In this document: positions 1-9,855 of the stretch, piece by piece | Layout of the letters: every line of letters begins with the position of its first letter | Position numbering within the stretch: the stretch's first letter is position 1 | Origin: Thalassia testudinum | Taxonomy: Eukaryota; Streptophyta; Magnoliopsida; Alismatales; Hydrocharitaceae | Assembly: GCA_037157565.1 (NCBI GenBank) | Contig: JAZHRO010000056.1 | Span: forward strand, 32,301,501-32,365,500 | DNA: 64,000 bases | Reading direction: 5' to 3' | Translations under genes and position numbers: made by a program | Notes under the pieces: model-generated | Seen by the model: only the letters and a program-made list of their open reading frames with translations | Told to the model about the DNA's origin: nothing | Databases searched by the model: none

Positions 1-2051
1 AAGCTTGGAAAATATCTAGGGTTATAGATTCACTGCCACACATGATCTTCATTTTACCAAAATCACAATCAATATTTGCGTGGGCGGTGGCTAAGAATGG
101 TCTTCCAAGAATTATAGGGGCAAACTTTAATGCTTTCGGTACCTCTATGTCCAGGACTAAAAATTTTACTGCAAATGGATAATTTTTGACCCGGACAAGG
201 ACATCCTCAACAATTTCCCTTGGTTTAATTGTAGATCAGTCGGCTAATTGAAGAGTAACCTCAACAGGCTTTAATTTATCGTTCTTAAATTCCTCAAAAA
301 CAATTGTGGGGATAAGATTAATTGAGGCACTGAGATCCAACAAGGCGCAATCAAAAGAAGTATCATTAATGATAACTTGAATCATGGGGGCACCTGGATC
401 CTTTCTCTTAAGAGGTAGTCGACTCTGCACAACTGAGCTGACTGTATCATGAAGGGTCACCTTTCCTAAACTTCTGGGCTACCCTTTTGGGGTACACAAA
501 TCTTTTAGAAATTTTCCATAGGTAGGGATGTATTTTATGGCATATAAGAGAGGGATGTTAATTTCAACATGCCCAAATAAATCCATTAATTCCTTATCAG
601 TGGGCTCGGATTTCTTCTTTTCCTTATTTTGTGAAGAATGGAGGGCTTGTGGAAATAGTGCAGGGTTTCCCCATTTTGCTTTATTAGGTTCCTGAACAGT
701 GTTAGAGGAAGATAGGGAAGAGTTGATCTATTTTTCATTGAAATGAGTTTCTTTAACAGGCAGGGGGTCATGAGTGGTTTTCCCATTCCACAAAGTAACT
801 ACATTGTAGTCTGGTTGTTTCTAGGATGAGGATGGGAAGCCTGACTGTTATTGAAACCCGGGGATGCTGAGGTGCTGGTTAAATGGGTTGACTGGGATAT
901 CCCCCCGGAATTGATTCCTTTGATTATTCGGGTTGGGCATGGGTTGGGAAGGTAAATTCCCAACAGGTCGATGATCAGGAGTAACCTTAACTTGGTGTTG
1001 CAAGTTGGTAATCATGCGAGTTACTTCTATCATTTGATTCTGCATACCTTGTAGAGTTTTCATGACTTGAGTATTGATATCTTCCTGGGATAGTCCAGGT
1101 TGATATGCAGGTTTCCCATAATTCCCAAAATGATTTTTTTTGGAAAAGGAATCGAGTTCGGGTTTTTCCAAGAGTGATTCGGGTTGGTCATCCAGTTTTG
1201 ATTGTAAGTGTTGGAGGGGTTTCTAAATTGCTCCAGGAGAGCATAAATATTTTCCATGGTGGGATCAAGAATATTTTGATTCAAATAATCAAAATTCCCT
1301 ATCAATTCTTGTGGGAAATCAGCTGGAAATTGCAGCCCAGCAGGTGTGGCATCAATATTGTGCAAATTTTCTCTTCGGAGAAGTTGTGGAGTGTTAGTGT
1401 GTGGAGAGTTAAAGTGTGGAGCTTGTTTGTTTGTGAGCTTTTCTTCCATTTTTTTCTGGTGAATTTGCATCTGGTCCAGTAGTTGAGCTAACATATATAG
1501 ATCATCCTGAGTGACTGGAACAGAGGTGGATTTGGAGTCAATTTCATTGACTCTGTGTCTAGGGTTTTGTGTTCTACCAAAAGTGTCAATTGAAGTCATA
1601 TTAAATGAGTTTTCACTCATTTCTTCAAAGAGGAGATAGGCACTTTCGGCATCTTTATTAAGGAAATTGCCCCCACATGAGGCACTTCAATTGATCTTCT
1701 AATCCATGATAGAAGATCTGCACTAACTGCCATTGTGGAATTTCATGGTGGGGACAACTTCTTAAAAGTTCTTGGAATCTTTCCCAGGCTTCATGGAGGG
1801 GTTCACCAATTTTTTGTTGAAAGGTCGTTATGGATCTTCTTAAAGCGTTAGTTCAACTGATTGGAAAAAATTTCTTTAGAAAAGCGCTCACTAATTGGAG
1901 CCAGGTGGTAATCGGGCGCCCAACCATTATAAACCAATGTGAAGCTTTATCTTTTAGAGAGAGAGGAAAAAGTCCCATCAACCACATGTCTTCCTGCACA
2001 TTGCGGGAATGAGTGGTTTGAGTGAGGATGATTGCGTAGCAATCATAAGTC
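1..2051 (-). pseudogene. gag C-terminal half and start of protease, array left copy (broken)
   Basis: Conceptual translation on the minus strand gives the second half of an Athila-type gag, then a retropepsin. Around 1900-2000 it reads the gag core ending in a LKDKA-like segment. From 1620 to 848 there is a Q/N/P-rich region split over two overlapping frames, so a frameshift lies near 1100-1170. The protease follows at 460-236, with the active-site segment reading LLDLSASINLIP. The usual glycine after the catalytic D-L is a serine here, while the right array copy keeps DLGAS. The reading frame runs out of the window at base 1 toward pol. Upstream gag coding resumes at 4232 on the far side of solo LTR F. 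Lineage is confident; the exact ends of each broken segment are approximate. Confidence 0.75.
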
Positions 2052-2056
2052 TTAAT

Positions 2057-4226
2057 TGACCAAGATTAAGCTAGGACTTAGCATAAGTTAGGGTTATTCA
2101 AGCATGCATACACATTATCTGCATCTTTACTGCTTTCCTTTAGCTTTGCATAAAATAATGTTATAATGTGCTGATTAAGTGCATTATGTCAATTGCAAGG
2201 AATAAGCTGATCGGGAGTTGGATTTGAAGCTGGATCAGGAATAGTGAGAGTTGCAACAGAGTTGGAGCAGAAGGCTTAGATTAGATGTAGGAAAAATAAT
2301 GTAAGGGAGTTAAAGGTTTACTATACTATTAAGTAGGAATAAAGCAATAAAATGTGAAGAGCTTAGTCCCATCCTAGACCTAGGATAGGCTAGAGACTTC
2401 CCCAAGCCTTAGCCACCCTTAGATTAGGTGACAACAGCCTAGGAAGCCCTAAAGCCCTAGTTCTAACCCTTATCTAGACGTCCAGATAAATTATAGGATG
2501 TCCAGGACTCTTAGCCATCTCCCGCACATCTCAAACCCACTTCTACGTGTTATTGGACATCCAGACACTTTGTTAGATGTCCAATTTCTACAGAATACCC
2601 AAAACAAAACCCAAAATCCCTCCTGACTCTGATTGGACGTCCAAAAAACAAGTCTAGACTTATGATTTTTGAGTATAAGATGTCTGACACTATTATTAGA
2701 TGTCCGATACTACTCTCCAATTCCTGTTTTGAGATTTAAGCCTTGATCTTGGATCTATAGGTCCCTAAACCCAATTCCAAATCCATAGGAACCTAAATTA
2801 AGGTGCCCTAACCCTAGTACATCACCTCTAGACCTCCCTAAGGATCTAATTAGTTCCTCACTAAACCTAATTGACTTGGATCTTAGTCAATTCCATCAGC
2901 CTATTCAATTGGACTCATTGAGTCAAATTGAGCCCAAATCTCAGCACACACTGTCCAATTGGACTCAGTGAGAGTTCAATTGACCTATACGTAAATTAAT
3001 TGAGTTGTTTTACTCTCAAATAAGTTTCCACACACCCAATTAAACATGTATTAAGTTTAATTTCACTTTACCTTAATGAATTAGGGTTTATAACCCTAAT
3101 TTGAGACATACCTTGACCTAAACCCACTAGAACCTAACCTAATCAACCTAGCCACCTAAGTTTTGACCCACACACACCCACACACACCATCCACACGAAA
3201 ATACCTAGCCTAGAGTTCTCTAGAACTCTCTACCATGTGTGGTTGCCTTGGTTGCCAAAATTAGCAACCAAGAGCCATTCAATTTTTATATCCACATTTG
3301 GTGGATCTAAAAACCACCATCCATCCTCTCTCTCTCACTCTCCCACGAGCTCCCACCATAGGCCTCTCTAGAGAATTCCATAATTCTCTAGAGAGCTTCC
3401 CTTAGGTCTATAAAGGGTGGCCATTTGCACCCATTCACTTCCTTATCAAATTCACTCCATTGGTGCCATTCACACCCACTTCCACTTAGCTAGCCACTCC
3501 ACCTCCACGAGCTCACTACCACCATCATGGAGGACATCATGCCGGGATGCTGGATCAACCCTACCTCTCTCCAAGGGTCGGCCTAAGCTACATTGGCTGC
3601 CCCTCATTCTTCTCCCGACCACTCCAAGGCCATCGGGGACCACCATTGAATGCCCTTTATTCTACTAGATTGGTTTATGCTCTCCATAACTTTTACTGCT
3701 TTTATTACTGCTTAGTAGTGTAGTCTTAACTTCTCCTCCAATGATGCATGCAAAATCCCCCCATTGATTCTTGTATGCAATCATTTTCTGGTAGCTAGAT
3801 TTCCGTTTCAAGCATTTATGTATAAGCTTTCCTCTAAATTTCTTGTGCAAACAACTCTCCCACTGAATGAATGAAAAAAATGCTTTTATATATATATATG
3901 TCTCCAAGTTGTGAAATCACCATGATCTTATTGATTGCTATCATATTTGTGTGATTCAAGTTACCTGTCTTAATTGTCTATCCATTCTGCAACTAAGCAT
4001 GTCATACTTAAATACGTAATAATCATGAACCGACATGCGAGTCTAAATAAAGTAGAGTTGGATAAGATCAATTTCAAAAGTAAAAGCAACGCTTCCCAGA
4101 GACGAACGACTGAGATTCAAAGTCTCGTTATCTTTAGAAATCAATTTTTGACGAACGTTTTTGCACGATTATACTACGATTCCGATGACTTTCCAATGTG
4201 CAAGAATGGTTCCCGTCAAAGGACAG
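2057..4226 (+). mobile_element. Solo LTR (F) inserted in gag
   Basis: This stretch interrupts an otherwise continuous gag. It starts TG and ends near CA, and is flanked by the direct repeat TTAAT at 2052-2056 and 4227-4231. Its length of about 2.17 kb suits a plant Ty3/gypsy LTR. A TATA box lies at 3407-3416, and CT-rich sequence follows, as in the R/U5 regions of the other LTRs here. It has no internal region, so it is read as a solo LTR left by LTR-LTR recombination. The strand is inferred from the TATA box. Short plus-strand open frames inside it (3417-3668, 3974-4243) have no recognisable motif and are not called. The 3' edge could be 4225 or 4226. Confidence 0.65.
3407..3416 (+). promoter_or_regulatory. 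TATA box of solo LTR F
   Basis: The sequence tctataaagg lies about 1.35 kb into the LTR, where the U3/R boundary is expected. It matches the ctataaaagg boxes of the LTRs of A, B and D. Confidence 0.55.
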
Positions 4227-4832
4227 TTAATTCCTCGAGATGACAAAAATGGTCCCCTCTTGAAAGACCATGAAAATGCTTGATAAGATTTAGAATGGCT
4301 GGTTTAATCTCAAAATCCTCTTGTGGTATGACCACCCTGGGTCTTTCCTCATAAATGGAAGGATCACAGAAATCCTTAAGAGGAACGACAGACTGTTGGC
4401 AGGGTGGTGGGCTTTGTCCTTGGTTAGCTAGGTTCATTACAGTCCTAGCCAAATCCTCTTGATTTTGTTGCAGCCGAACAAAATGGTCGACCATCAAGGC
4501 AAAGGAGTTTGTATTTTGAGTTTGGATTTGAGGGCCACCTGGCCCTGCAGGAATTTCTGATTGCTCCAGATGAGGGAGGTTAGGGATGGGGAAATCGGCT
4601 TGTGGGTCGGCTGACGGATTAGACGCGAAAGCAAAATTTTTTTGTTAGTTTCCCAGGTTTTCCATTTTTTTAGAAGAGGAAGGAGAAGAAAACAAAGAAT
4701 TTCTGGTGCGGAGGGCAAAATCAGATGGTTCCTCAAGTTGTGGTTTTTAGGACCTTCTCCCATGCATGCACTTTTTTGGAAGAATTGGAGGGGAGGAGAA
4801 GAGAAAGAGATGAGAGAAAGTATGCAATTCAA
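4227..4832 (-). pseudogene. gag N-terminal part, array left copy (broken)
   Basis: The minus-strand frame from about 4630 to 4232 reads an acidic, proline-rich leader and then a gag segment with FVRLQQNQEDLARTVMN. It ends in an HFHGL...HFCHLEE block that matches the start of the Athila/Tat gag core. A plausible start ATG lies near 4665 but is followed five codons later by a stop, so the N-terminus is already broken. The frame is cut by solo LTR F at 4226. The missing continuation lies on the other side at 2051 and downward, in a shifted frame. Confidence 0.7.
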
Positions 4833-6335
4833 ACAACAAATTCTAGACTTAACTTAAGTGTGACTCCCTAAAAAATTAACTTAAGACTTGGTCCATCTAG
4901 GAAATAAGTAATCACTAGTGAATACTCGTTCTGTCAACAAATCCAGCCAAGTTGTTTAAGGGGAGGTTTGGGCCCAAGCGTTTCCCAGGAAAATCCCAGG
5001 TGCTTGTACAAACCCGCGCCTGGTCGTTTCACACGGCCCCTCACCCTGAACACCAGATATAGATGACAGAATTGATATCAACTAAAGAGAACTTAAGACC
5101 TAGATAGCAAGCCTAAGTTGATGAAACCTTACAGGTCAAATTGCTACAATTTTTAATTAGGTCTAGGATACTAATGTGCACACGGAATGTGGAGGGCGTT
5201 GATTTGGGTATTGCCCTATTATTTCAATTTGTATGTGTGTACAAGAATTGGAAGTTGATTCCAATGAAAAATAAGTTGTCACACAATTTTTGTATTTCTG
5301 TCTTTTAGGATTCAATTTAATTTAATGTGTTTTAGGGTTTCTCTTTTTAAATGTTCCAACAAGTTTGAATCTTCCACAATCAAAGGAAAACAAGTTGTAT
5401 TGGTCATAGTCAATTTCCTTTAAAAGTGGTTTTCTAGAAATACAAAGGAAAACCTTCATGCAATTTGATCTTAAGGTAGAAAATTAGTACCAATGAGTTG
5501 TTTTTAGGCTTTATGTATTAAGTAGTGGTCCAAACAATTCAAACAACACCACTAATTTGAAGAAAATCAAACAAGGATTCCAGAAAATATTTTTTTACTA
5601 TTTTAGGAATTTGTTTGCTAATTGTTCTAAATTTTTATTTGCGTTGGTGTCAAAGCCCAGAAATGATACTCGTGGGTATTTTGGACTTTCTGTACCACCA
5701 CCGGCCTAAAAAAATTTTGGTGATTTTATATGATGTGTGAAATTTCACAAGGATTCCAGGAAGCTAATTTTCATAAAAATTGGTTAAGTAGAAAAAATCT
5801 AAAAATTTGCGGACAGTAACAAAATAGGAAGAATAAATGGTGTGACCCCTCTATAGTCTACGAATTTTTAAAAATTAAATACAAAGTCAATTGATCTAAA
5901 ATTTAGACAGATGTTCTCTTCTTGATTTAAAATCCCTGAGTGAAATTTCAAGATTTAGGAGGCTTGTGGTGTTGAGAATTGATTTTTCAAGTCCAGACAG
6001 AAATCTAGACCTGAAAAATAGAATGCCAACACTTGAATTGGAGTGGTGTTTAGTGAAGCATACAAGTAAACATTGAATTTCAAACTTCACCACTCCACTT
6101 AATTAAGTCATTTAAGGTCCTAAAAGCCAAATTTAATATATTTTGGTAGTCTTTTAATACTTTACACGACAAGATAAAGGGAACCAACCTGAATCCATGG
6201 GAAGACAAGGGATTTGAGTTCTTTCCAAAATTCCCTCTTACTTCCTGTGGTTCCTACACACACGAGATAGAAGAAAAGAGAAGGGGATGTGATCTACTTC
6301 GAGCAAGAGAAAAGTGATAGAAGAAAAGTCGTGCC
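4833..6335 (-). other. Untranslated leader, array left copy
   Basis: This AT-rich stretch lies between the primer-binding site and gag. A leader of about 1.5 kb is normal for Athila-type elements. The only open frame, 65 codons at 5896-6093, has no known motif. I see no other feature in it. Confidence 0.6.
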
Positions 6336-6353
6336 TCCCCGGCAACGGCGCCA
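6336..6353 (-). promoter_or_regulatory. Primer-binding site, tRNA-Asp type
   Basis: On the minus strand this reads tggcgccgttgccgggga, which is 18 bases complementary to the 3' end of plant tRNA-Asp. It lies five bases from the LTR end at 6359. It is the standard minus-strand DNA primer site for Athila/Tat elements and fixes the element's orientation. Confidence 0.9.
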
Positions 6354-7442
6354 AAAAGTGATGAGGAAAATCGTGGGATTTGTAATTAGGGTTTTTAAAG
6401 TCGTTGTAACACGCGAAATCGCATACGCTTTTAAATTTTATATTCTAAGATAGGGGTGTATCTAGCGTCGTCCAGGGAGGCGATATTTTGCAAAATTCAA
6501 GTTTCTTGCTTGGGAATGAAACTCAACTTTCTTTTTGTTCTTTTTAAATATATAACTTTTATGGATTTTTGAAATAATGGCAATACGAATTGTTAAGAGA
6601 TTTAAAACAAACTAGCACCTAATCCACTACACTACTACTAAGGTGACAAGTAGAGCCTCTCCCTAAGCTTACTCTAGGCACGTGGAGGCCTAGAGTAATT
6701 AGGGAGAGGGTATGAAAAGTGCTAAAACAAAAACAATCAAATGCGACAAAATTGCAAAGAAGGCAACTTTAATTGAAAGAGAGTGTTTTACAAAAAAACA
6801 TGGTAGATGAATGCTTCTACTACTAGATAATTGTAGCAAAGAAAATGATGTAAACACATTTACACTACATAAAATGTCTATTTATGCATGTTCTTAAGCA
6901 TAGGATTGCATTTCATGATATAAATATTGCATAGCATGCATCATCCTGCATTTAGAGTAGTTTGAATAAAATGGAGGTTAATTATCTCCTTTTATGTGCT
7001 TGGGTAGGGAAAACATTTTGTCGAGACCTCGGATCAAAGATCCAACCGTATGGATGTGATCAGAGTGACAATTGGAGTTCAACGACTCCAAGATCGCCCT
7101 AATCAGGCATCCGTAGCATCAGATAGTGACCGGGGAACCCTAGAAGATCAATGGCCAGGATGGTGAAAATCAACACTTCAGATGACAAATCCCACCACAC
7201 GGATGAATTCGGATCGACGATCGCAGCCCAACGACACAAAAATCGAGTCAATCCGACATCTGTGGCACCATCTACAACTTCCAGAAGATGGACGGCCAAG
7301 ATAGTGCCACGTGGTGCCATCTCAGCTACCCAAACGGCTGCTTCATCTTGTGAAGGCCCTATGCCCGATCTCTCTCCGCCGTTGGATCTTAATCCAACGG
7401 CTGTGGGTGCTCACATTTAAAAGCGTCTGCTCGACCATCCGC

Positions 7443-7499
7443 GCCCCATAGCGTAGTGGTCGAGCGCGGGGCGCGGGTTCGAGCCGTGGAGAGGGGCTG
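7443..7499 (+). other. tRNA-like (possibly SINE-derived) segment in U3 of element A
   Basis: A box-A-like run (tagcgtagtgg) is followed by a box-B-like run (ggttcgagcc). The 5' GCCCC can pair with GGGGC at the 3' end, like an acceptor stem. The 3' LTR copy (about 13462-13533) has a longer middle, giving about 40 bases between the two boxes, within the normal range for tRNA genes. Box B lacks one base compared with the consensus, so this is a relic of a tRNA or tRNA-derived SINE head and not a working tRNA gene. Confidence 0.4.
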
Positions 7500-7760
7500 G
7501 AAAGCACGGCGATTGGGCGCGGGTGGAGTGTCAGATGGAGATCGGACGGCCACCCGCACCCGATAGCGTCGACCCACGATTGGACGCGCAATCGGATGCG
7601 CAATCAGACACACGGGCGGGTGCGCAACGCAGCGGGCACGGACGCATCTTAAGCCGTTCAATCTCGCGATCGGACGACTGAAAAGCGGCGGACGTGCGGA
7701 AGCCGTTGAGTGTGCGAGCAGGCGAGGAGGTGCGCGCGAGCCGGCCACGACGCCCACATC

Positions 7761-7799
7761 GGGGCTTTAGTGACGGATTTATCCGTCACTAAAGACCCC
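7761..7799 (+). promoter_or_regulatory. Long hairpin with inverted TGACG boxes in U3 of element A
   Basis: Arms ctttagtgacggat (7765-7778) and its exact complement (7781-7794) enclose a two-base loop. GGGG and CCCC extend the stem outward with a one-base bulge. The hairpin lies about 60 bases upstream of the TATA box. It carries TGACG in both orientations, the core bound by plant TGA-type bZIP factors. In the 3' LTR (about 13795-13834) one arm has a single mismatch. Confidence 0.6.
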
Positions 7800-7850
7800 T
7801 CTTTTATTATTTTGAAGTTGTAATGTCCATTTTACCCCCACTCCTTGCAA

Positions 7851-7860
7851 CTATAAAAGG
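7851..7860 (+). promoter_or_regulatory. TATA box of element A 5' LTR
   Basis: The sequence ctataaaagg is repeated at 13885-13894 in the 3' LTR. It marks the probable start of the retrotransposon transcript about 30 bases downstream. Confidence 0.65.
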
Positions 7861-8623
7861 AGACCCCCTCCATACGAAATTCTCATCCCTTCATTCTCCT
7901 CTCTACCCCTCCAAAGCTCAAGAGAAGCTTGTCCCACACCCGGGATGCTTCTCGCGAGATCAAGTCCAAATTTTCATTCCCCTTCGGAAGTGGATCCCGC
8001 GACGACGATGGCGTGCTGCTTCGTTCCCGTTCTTCTGCTTCGTCCTCCTTCGTCCTACTTTGTTCTCCTTCATCCAGGAGTCGTCCCGTCCGGCTCGTCC
8101 TCCAAGCAACCGTCGAGGAGGATTTCTCTCTCCCTATTCTTTTTACTGCTTTCTAGTATAGATTTACTGCTTTCTAGATTAATCTACTCGTCCTCCAAGT
8201 GACCGTCGAGGAGGACATTTCTCTCTCCATTCTTTTAATGCTTTCTAGAGTAAATTTATCGCTTTCTAGTGTAATTGTTTTATGCATTCTAATTGTAATG
8301 AACAGTCTCTTCTATGATAAATTCTTTGTTTATTCTACATCTCATTTTGATTTCCATGTGTAATACTCTCTCTCTCTTACCCTCTCTCTCTCTTTTATTA
8401 ATTGTAAATAATTAGATAGTTTAAATTGAATTACTTCGTGACAAATAAAAAGAAACGCGAAGTTTTTAAATCAAACGTCCACCTCCCTGTGTTCGACCCG
8501 GTATTTTCATTTCGGTATAAATTTTATTTGTTAAACACGAATTCTTCGCTTTCGAACTACAACGACAGGTTTTCCAAAACCAAACACGTAAGTGTAGCGA
8601 TTCGCAAAACCGTTTCAAGATTT

Positions 8624-8641
8624 TGGCGTCGTTGCCGGGGA
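8624..8641 (+). promoter_or_regulatory. Primer-binding site of element A, tRNA-Asp type
   Basis: The site reads tggcgtcgttgccgggga, one mismatch from the tRNA-Asp complement. It follows the 5' LTR after three bases. D1 has the same C-to-T change at the fifth base. Confidence 0.85.
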
Positions 8642-9855
8642 GGCAATGATTTCTTATATTTCCTTCTCATTTCTTGAACTTTATTTATTTTTCTAACTAG
8701 CTTTCTCTTGTGTCTATTATTTTGCAGAGACCTCCATCAAGGAATCAACAAGTGGTAGACTGGAGTAAAGTGCAGTTGAAGACAACTGTAAGTGTTTCCC
8801 CATTCTTTCCCCCTCCATAGATTACATTCGGCACATTAAATCCAAATCCCAATTAACCTAGGTGTTTGCATAAATCCTAGGAATAGTTTGGTTGTTTGGA
8901 TTTTCACTCACATTCATTCCACCCTCATTCATAAAAAAAAAAAATAACAAAAAGATAATCTTATGGGGTAATTTTCAACAAACACACAACACACACCCAC
9001 ATTCACGGCACTTGATCACCTTGATTTGTTTTCTACTCAACCGGGTTCTGATCCGTGGAACTGGTACACACAAAGCAACATATAACAGAGTAGAAATTAT
9101 TCTAGGTTAACCATTTTTGAGTGCCTAACTTAGTGGTGCATTTGTGGCCAATTGTTTGAGTTGATTGGGCCGCACCACTTCAAATAAAATAAACTCATCA
9201 AGTAGCTGCCAATTAGGTTCAACTCTTAGGGATTTACCAGGCACTCCACATTCTTTTTAAGCTTTAAAGGAAAACATCTTCACCCGTGCTTGTAAAACTT
9301 GGTGTGCCAATGAAACTTGTTTGAAAATACCTAAAGTTAAACCCTAAAAGCTACTAAGCAAGATTTGAACCTTAAAATTTCACCACATCAAAAATAATCT
9401 TGCTTGAAAACCACTGGTTGTGCACGCACACACAAATCAATCAATCATTAAGGGCACAACCCATTTAAAGGGCCCATCACATTCCAAAGCACATTCAAAC
9501 CTAGCCCTAAATAAAACAGAGTAGAAGTTGGCCTTAAGGATTGGACTCGCTCTTCAGAACCCAGAACGAGATTATTTTCGATTAGTCTGTTTCTACTGTT
9601 CAATCTGATGTCTAGATAGGGGAGCAGAGTCAAACGATCGCGGCTGGGGGGTACACTAGGAACCAGAGGCGCAAGACGAAGGAAGAACCTTCTCCCCAGT
9701 CCCTCCTAACTGGCTGGATTGAACAGACAGAAGTAGATCAAATCGTTCCTTTATCTCAAGACGGGTTTTGAGAGTCTGTAGGTCTGTAGGCTAACCCATT
9801 TAAGGACAGGTTTGATTATTTGTATTGCAGGGCGCCTTTCTTCCTCTCAAGTCTC
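8642..9855 (+). other. Untranslated leader of element A
   Basis: This is 1.2 kb of AT-rich, non-coding sequence between the primer site and the single reading frame. Parts resemble the leaders of D1 and D2, for example the cctagg-containing run near 8870. I see no promoter or conserved coding motif. Confidence 0.55.

Larger units (their letters stand above)
6846..8620 (+). repeat. 5' LTR of element A
   Basis: It starts TGATGTAAACAC and ends TTTCAAGA; the 3' LTR ends TTTCAACA, so the terminal CA is mutated here. U3 contains a tRNA-like segment (7443-7499), a long hairpin (7761-7799) and a TATA box (7851-7860). The R/U5 part carries CT microsatellites near 8350-8400. The motif ctccctgtgttcgacc lies near 8483-8498. 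By eye about 19 positions differ from the 3' LTR in the first 240 bases, which suggests an old insertion. Confidence 0.85.

Noticed and set aside
5896..6093. 65-codon minus-strand frame in the array leader
   Set aside because: It has no domain or homologous frame elsewhere in the window.
7443..7499. A functional tRNA gene
   Set aside because: Box B is one base short, the anticodon arm is not recognisable in the 5' copy, and the segment is duplicated with the LTR.
7099..7757. Frames in U3 of A (7099-7320, 7343-7603, 7389-7757) as genes
   Set aside because: They overlap on both strands within a GC-rich LTR segment, and their counterparts in the 3' LTR differ in length and frame.
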